Assembly: GCA_009697495.1 (NCBI GenBank) | Contig: SHUN01000127.1 | Coordinates: 1 to 7,636 of the forward strand | DNA from: Bryobacterales bacterium | Lineage (GTDB): Bacteria > Acidobacteriota > Terriglobia > Bryobacterales > Bryobacteraceae | Direction: 5' to 3' | Length of the DNA: 7,636 nucleotides | Part shown: positions 5,177 to 7,636 of the stretch, in pieces | Layout of the letters: every line of letters starts with the position of its first letter | How positions within the stretch are numbered: the stretch's first letter is position 1 | The notes under the pieces: model-generated | The model's input: only the letters and a program-made list of their open reading frames with translations | Told to the model about the DNA's origin: nothing | Databases searched by the model: none | Position numbers and translations under genes: made by a program

Positions 5177-6908
5177 GTCGGCGCCAAAGCCCGATCAAAC
5201 GCGCTGGCCCATCCTCCTCGGCCTCCTCGCCTTCGCTTTTGCGCTGCTGGAAGTCTACAGGCCCGCCCTCGCCGGGCCCTTCCTTTTCGACGACCTCTAC
5301 CTTCCCTTCATGATCCCCAACTTCGCGCAAAACCCTTTGCGCGACTGGGTAACTGGCGTGCGGCCAATGCTACAAGTGACTTACTGGCTCAATTACCGCC
5401 TCTTCGGCCTCGATCCGTATTACTTCCATCTCGTCAATCTGGTCATCCACGCCGCCGCCGGCTTCTTCGTCTGGCTCCTCGCCCGCAAACTGCTGGAGCT
5501 CGCAAAACTGCAGGCACCGGTTCTCAATATATACGCTGCCTTCGCCGCCGCTGTTTTCCTTTTGCACCCCCTGCAATCGGAATCTTGCGCCTACGTGGCC
5601 AGCCGTTCGGAGGTCGTCAGCGGCCTGTTCTTTCTCATTGCCTGGGCCGCATTCCTCTATCGCCAGGAAACCGCCATTCGCTTCAGTGAAGTAACTCTGG
5701 TCTTGCTATTCTTTGTCTTTGCCATAACTTCAAAAGAACATACCGCCGTCCTCCCAGCCGTTCTCCTGCTTACAGACTATTTTTTTAATCCCGGCTTCAC
5801 GCTAGAAGGGATTCGCAGGAATTGGTGTATCTACGCGCCTATCATCGCCGCCGCCCTTCTCGGCGTCACATTTATCTTCAAAGTCGTGTTGACCCGCTCC
5901 AGCTCCGCCGGCTTCGGCATGAAGGATCTTACACCGCTCGATTACCTCTTCACCCAATTCCGTTCCATCGTCACTTACCTTCGCCTCTTCTTCATTCCCG
6001 CCGGTCAGAACATCGATCACGACTTTCCCATTTCTCACTCGCTAGGCGACCACCTCTCCTGGCTTTGTCTCGGCATCCTCCTCTCCCTCACCGCGGCTTC
6101 CTGGTTCTATCGCAAACGATTTCCGGTCGCCGCCTTCGGCTTTTTTCTGTTTCTCATTCTCCTCGCTCCCACCTCCTCCGTCGTCCCCATTCGCGACGTC
6201 TTAGTCGAACGCCGCATGTATCTTCCCGTCTTCGCCCTCTCGCTTTGCGTCATTGGTTTCCTCCGCCATCGCCGCATCGCCATCCCCGCCCTAGCAACCG
6301 CTCTCACAACTGTTTGCCTTGTCCTCGCCGTCCTCACATGGCAGCGCAATCAAGTCTGGGCCAGCCCGGTCTCGCTCTGGAAAAACTCGGTTTCGAACTC
6401 GCCCCAAAAGTACCGGCCCCGCTTCCAACTCGCCTATGCCCACTATCAGGCGGGCCAGTGCTTCGACGCTACAAAGGAGTACGCCGAAGCCGCCAAGCTC
6501 ACCCCAACCCCAAGCTACGAACTCTTCGTCGATTGGGCCCTCGCCGCCGATTGCGCCAACAAGCCCGGCGAGGCCCTCACCCGCCTCGAAGACGCCCTCC
6601 GCTTGGAGCAAAGCGCCCACGTCTGGTCGCTAATGGGCATGATCCGCGCCAAACAAGGGGATTATGACCGCGCCCTGGACGCCTTGGCCCAAAGCGAAAA
6701 GATCAACCCCCGCTTCACCATGACCTATGTCTATCGCGGCAACATCCATATGGCGCGCGAGGACTGGGACGCCGCCGTCACCGAGTTCGAAAAAGCCGTC
6801 TCCGTCGAACCCAATGACGACGCCGCGCGCCAGGGACTGGCCAAGGCCGCCGCGGCTCAAAAACGCGCCCGGGCCGCCGCCGAAAAGAAAGCCGCCGCGG
6901 CCAAGTGA
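5145..6908 (+). CDS. TMTC-like multi-spanning GT-C glycosyltransferase with C-terminal TPR repeats
   Basis: This 587-residue protein has a polytopic membrane half (about 21-400, roughly nine to eleven helices) and a soluble half (about 415-560) of four TPR-like helical pairs, ending in a charged Ala/Lys-rich tail (562-587). The order resembles eukaryotic TMTC proteins, which O-mannosylate cadherins using dolichol-phosphate mannose. Supporting motifs are FLFDD in the first loop (46-50; acidic pairs here are catalytic in GT-C enzymes), HPLQSESCAYVASRSE (141-156, compare the TMTC HPxHxExVxxxxxRxD pattern), TSKEH (195-199) and LVERRMYLP (353-361). TPR-like phrases include AKQGDYDRALDALAQSEKINP (502-522) and AREDWDAAVTEFEKAVSVEP (537-556). 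By analogy the catalytic loop and TPRs would face the periplasm. The start overlaps the upstream gene by 32 bases, but no other usable start precedes the first helix. TGATG joins it to the next gene. The donor and acceptor are unknown. Confidence 0.82.
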   Translation: MKSPKRPIESKSAPKPDQTRWPILLGLLAFAFALLEVYRPALAGPFLFDDLYLPFMIPNFAQNPLRDWVTGVRPMLQVTYWLNYRLFGLDPYYFHLVNLVIHAAAGFFVWLLARKLLELAKLQAPVLNIYAAFAAAVFLLHPLQSESCAYVASRSEVVSGLFFLIAWAAFLYRQETAIRFSEVTLVLLFFVFAITSKEHTAVLPAVLLLTDYFFNPGFTLEGIRRNWCIYAPIIAAALLGVTFIFKVVLTRSSSAGFGMKDLTPLDYLFTQFRSIVTYLRLFFIPAGQNIDHDFPISHSLGDHLSWLCLGILLSLTAASWFYRKRFPVAAFGFFLFLILLAPTSSVVPIRDVLVERRMYLPVFALSLCVIGFLRHRRIAIPALATALTTVCLVLAVLTWQRNQVWASPVSLWKNSVSNSPQKYRPRFQLAYAHYQAGQCFDATKEYAEAAKLTPTPSYELFVDWALAADCANKPGEALTRLEDALRLEQSAHVWSLMGMIRAKQGDYDRALDALAQSEKINPRFTMTYVYRGNIHMAREDWDAAVTEFEKAVSVEPNDDAARQGLAKAAAAQKRARAAAEKKAAAAK

Positions 6909-7636
6909 TGCCCCTCCGCATCGGCGTCAACGCGTTGTTCCTCATCCCCGGCGGCGTCGGCGGCACCGAAGTCTATCTTCGAAACCTCCTCGCCGCATTT
7001 GCAAAAAACCCGCGCAGCCATCAATTCACGGTCTTCCTAAATAAAGAAACCGGCCCGGACGTCGTCCCCGCCCACCCCGCTTTCCACGCCGTCCAAACAG
7101 GAGTCATCGCCGCATCCCGCCCGCGCCGAATCGTCTATGAACAGGTCCGCTTGCCAGGCGTCGCGAAGACCGCGAAAATCGATGTCTTATTCAATCCAGG
7201 CTTCACCGCCCCTCGCTTCCTCCACTGCCCAAACGTCACGCTCATTCACGATCTGCAGCATCACCACCACCCCGAGTTTTTTAAGCGAAGCGACCTGCTC
7301 GCCTGGCGCTTTCTCGTATGGTCATCCGCCCAATCGTCAAAGCGGATCCTAACCGTCTCGGAAGCCTCCCGCGAAGACATTCACGCCACCTATCAAGTCC
7401 CGCTCTATCGCATCCACACGGCCGAACCCGGCGTTGAGCCGGAGTTCTTCACCCTCGCGCCCATCGGCCCGGAACCGCTCATTTTGTGCGTCTCCACGCT
7501 CCACCCGCACAAAAATATCGAACGGCTCGTCGACGCCTTCGCCGCCTTCCGCGCCAGCCGTCCGGAGTACCGCCTCATCCTCGCCGGAATGCCTGGCTTC
7601 CACGGCAATGCCGTCCAGCGCCGCATCCATCACCAT
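6908..7636 (+). CDS. Family 4 glycosyltransferase (GT-B fold), 3' end outside window
   Basis: The first 243 residues of a GT4 enzyme are present; the frame is still open at the window edge. The N-terminal acceptor domain begins RIGVNALFLIPGGVGGTEVY (4-23), with the Gly-rich loop usual in GT4. It continues with KIDVLFNPGFTAP (90-102), VTLIHDLQHHHHPEFF (110-125), ILTVSEASREDI (147-158) and PGVEPEFF (174-181). The donor domain starts at LILCVSTLHPHKNIERLVDA (191-210), the standard link to the second Rossmann fold. Roughly the last third, including the donor-binding EX7E region, is missing. It resembles mannosyl- and rhamnosyltransferases of O-antigen and exopolysaccharide clusters, acting in the cytoplasm on nucleotide sugars. 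The ATG overlaps the preceding stop by one base (TGATG), implying coupling, and no ribosome binding site is visible. Confidence 0.93.
   Translation, partial: MPLRIGVNALFLIPGGVGGTEVYLRNLLAAFAKNPRSHQFTVFLNKETGPDVVPAHPAFHAVQTGVIAASRPRRIVYEQVRLPGVAKTAKIDVLFNPGFTAPRFLHCPNVTLIHDLQHHHHPEFFKRSDLLAWRFLVWSSAQSSKRILTVSEASREDIHATYQVPLYRIHTAEPGVEPEFFTLAPIGPEPLILCVSTLHPHKNIERLVDAFAAFRASRPEYRLILAGMPGFHGNAVQRRIHHH

Noticed and set aside
5822..6667. Plus-strand open frame inside the TMTC-like gene
   Set aside because: It is a +1 shadow with Arg/Pro/His-rich translation; the overlapping frame has clear membrane helices and TPRs.
7256..7271. Four-histidine run in the GT4 protein as a possible metal site
   Set aside because: His-rich HDLQHxxHPEFF segments are normal in this GT4 branch, so the run is not special evidence of metal binding.

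Overview
This is a GC-rich, gene-dense bacterial segment with seven complete or near-complete genes plus partial genes at both ends, in two divergent blocks. The leftmost block codes for an outer-membrane lipoprotein of the BamD type, so the cell envelope is Gram-negative (diderm). Gene content, coding style and scarce Shine-Dalgarno motifs recall Acidobacteriota (Bryobacterales/Solibacter-like). That placement is an inference from impression, not a measured assignment.

Positions 1-2974, minus strand: a tightly packed housekeeping block read right to left, rsmB (16S rRNA m5C967 methyltransferase), rpe (ribulose-phosphate 3-epimerase) and a bamD-like lipoprotein gene that runs off the left edge. 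rsmB and rpe overlap by ATGA; rpe and bamD are 16 bases apart with a GGAG motif before bamD. The three products serve ribosome maturation, central carbon metabolism and outer-membrane protein assembly, so the block is an operon of convenience rather than one pathway.

Positions 2975-3011: a 37-base divergent intergenic region that must hold the start signals for both blocks.

Positions 3012-7636, plus strand: a glycan-assembly block. It contains a WbbL-like GT2 glycosyltransferase, a polyprenol-phosphate-sugar-synthase-like GT2, a small DUF2304-type membrane protein, a large multi-spanning GT-C-like protein with C-terminal TPRs that resembles eukaryotic TMTC O-mannosyltransferases, and a GT4 glycosyltransferase cut by the right edge. 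The genes overlap or nearly touch (ATGA; 15-base gap; 32-base overlap; TGATG), so they are probably co-transcribed and translationally coupled. A working model: the Dpm-like GT2, perhaps with the DUF2304 protein, makes a lipid-phosphate sugar. The TMTC-like protein may then transfer that sugar on the periplasmic side, while the GT2 and GT4 enzymes build a polysaccharide or oligosaccharide from nucleotide sugars in the cytoplasm.

The most interesting element is the TMTC-like gene next to a Dpm-like synthase. This donor-synthase/transferase pair parallels eukaryotic O-mannosylation and may be a bacterial protein- or glycan-modifying module. I saw no tRNA or rRNA genes, CRISPR arrays, insertion sequences or convincing terminators.
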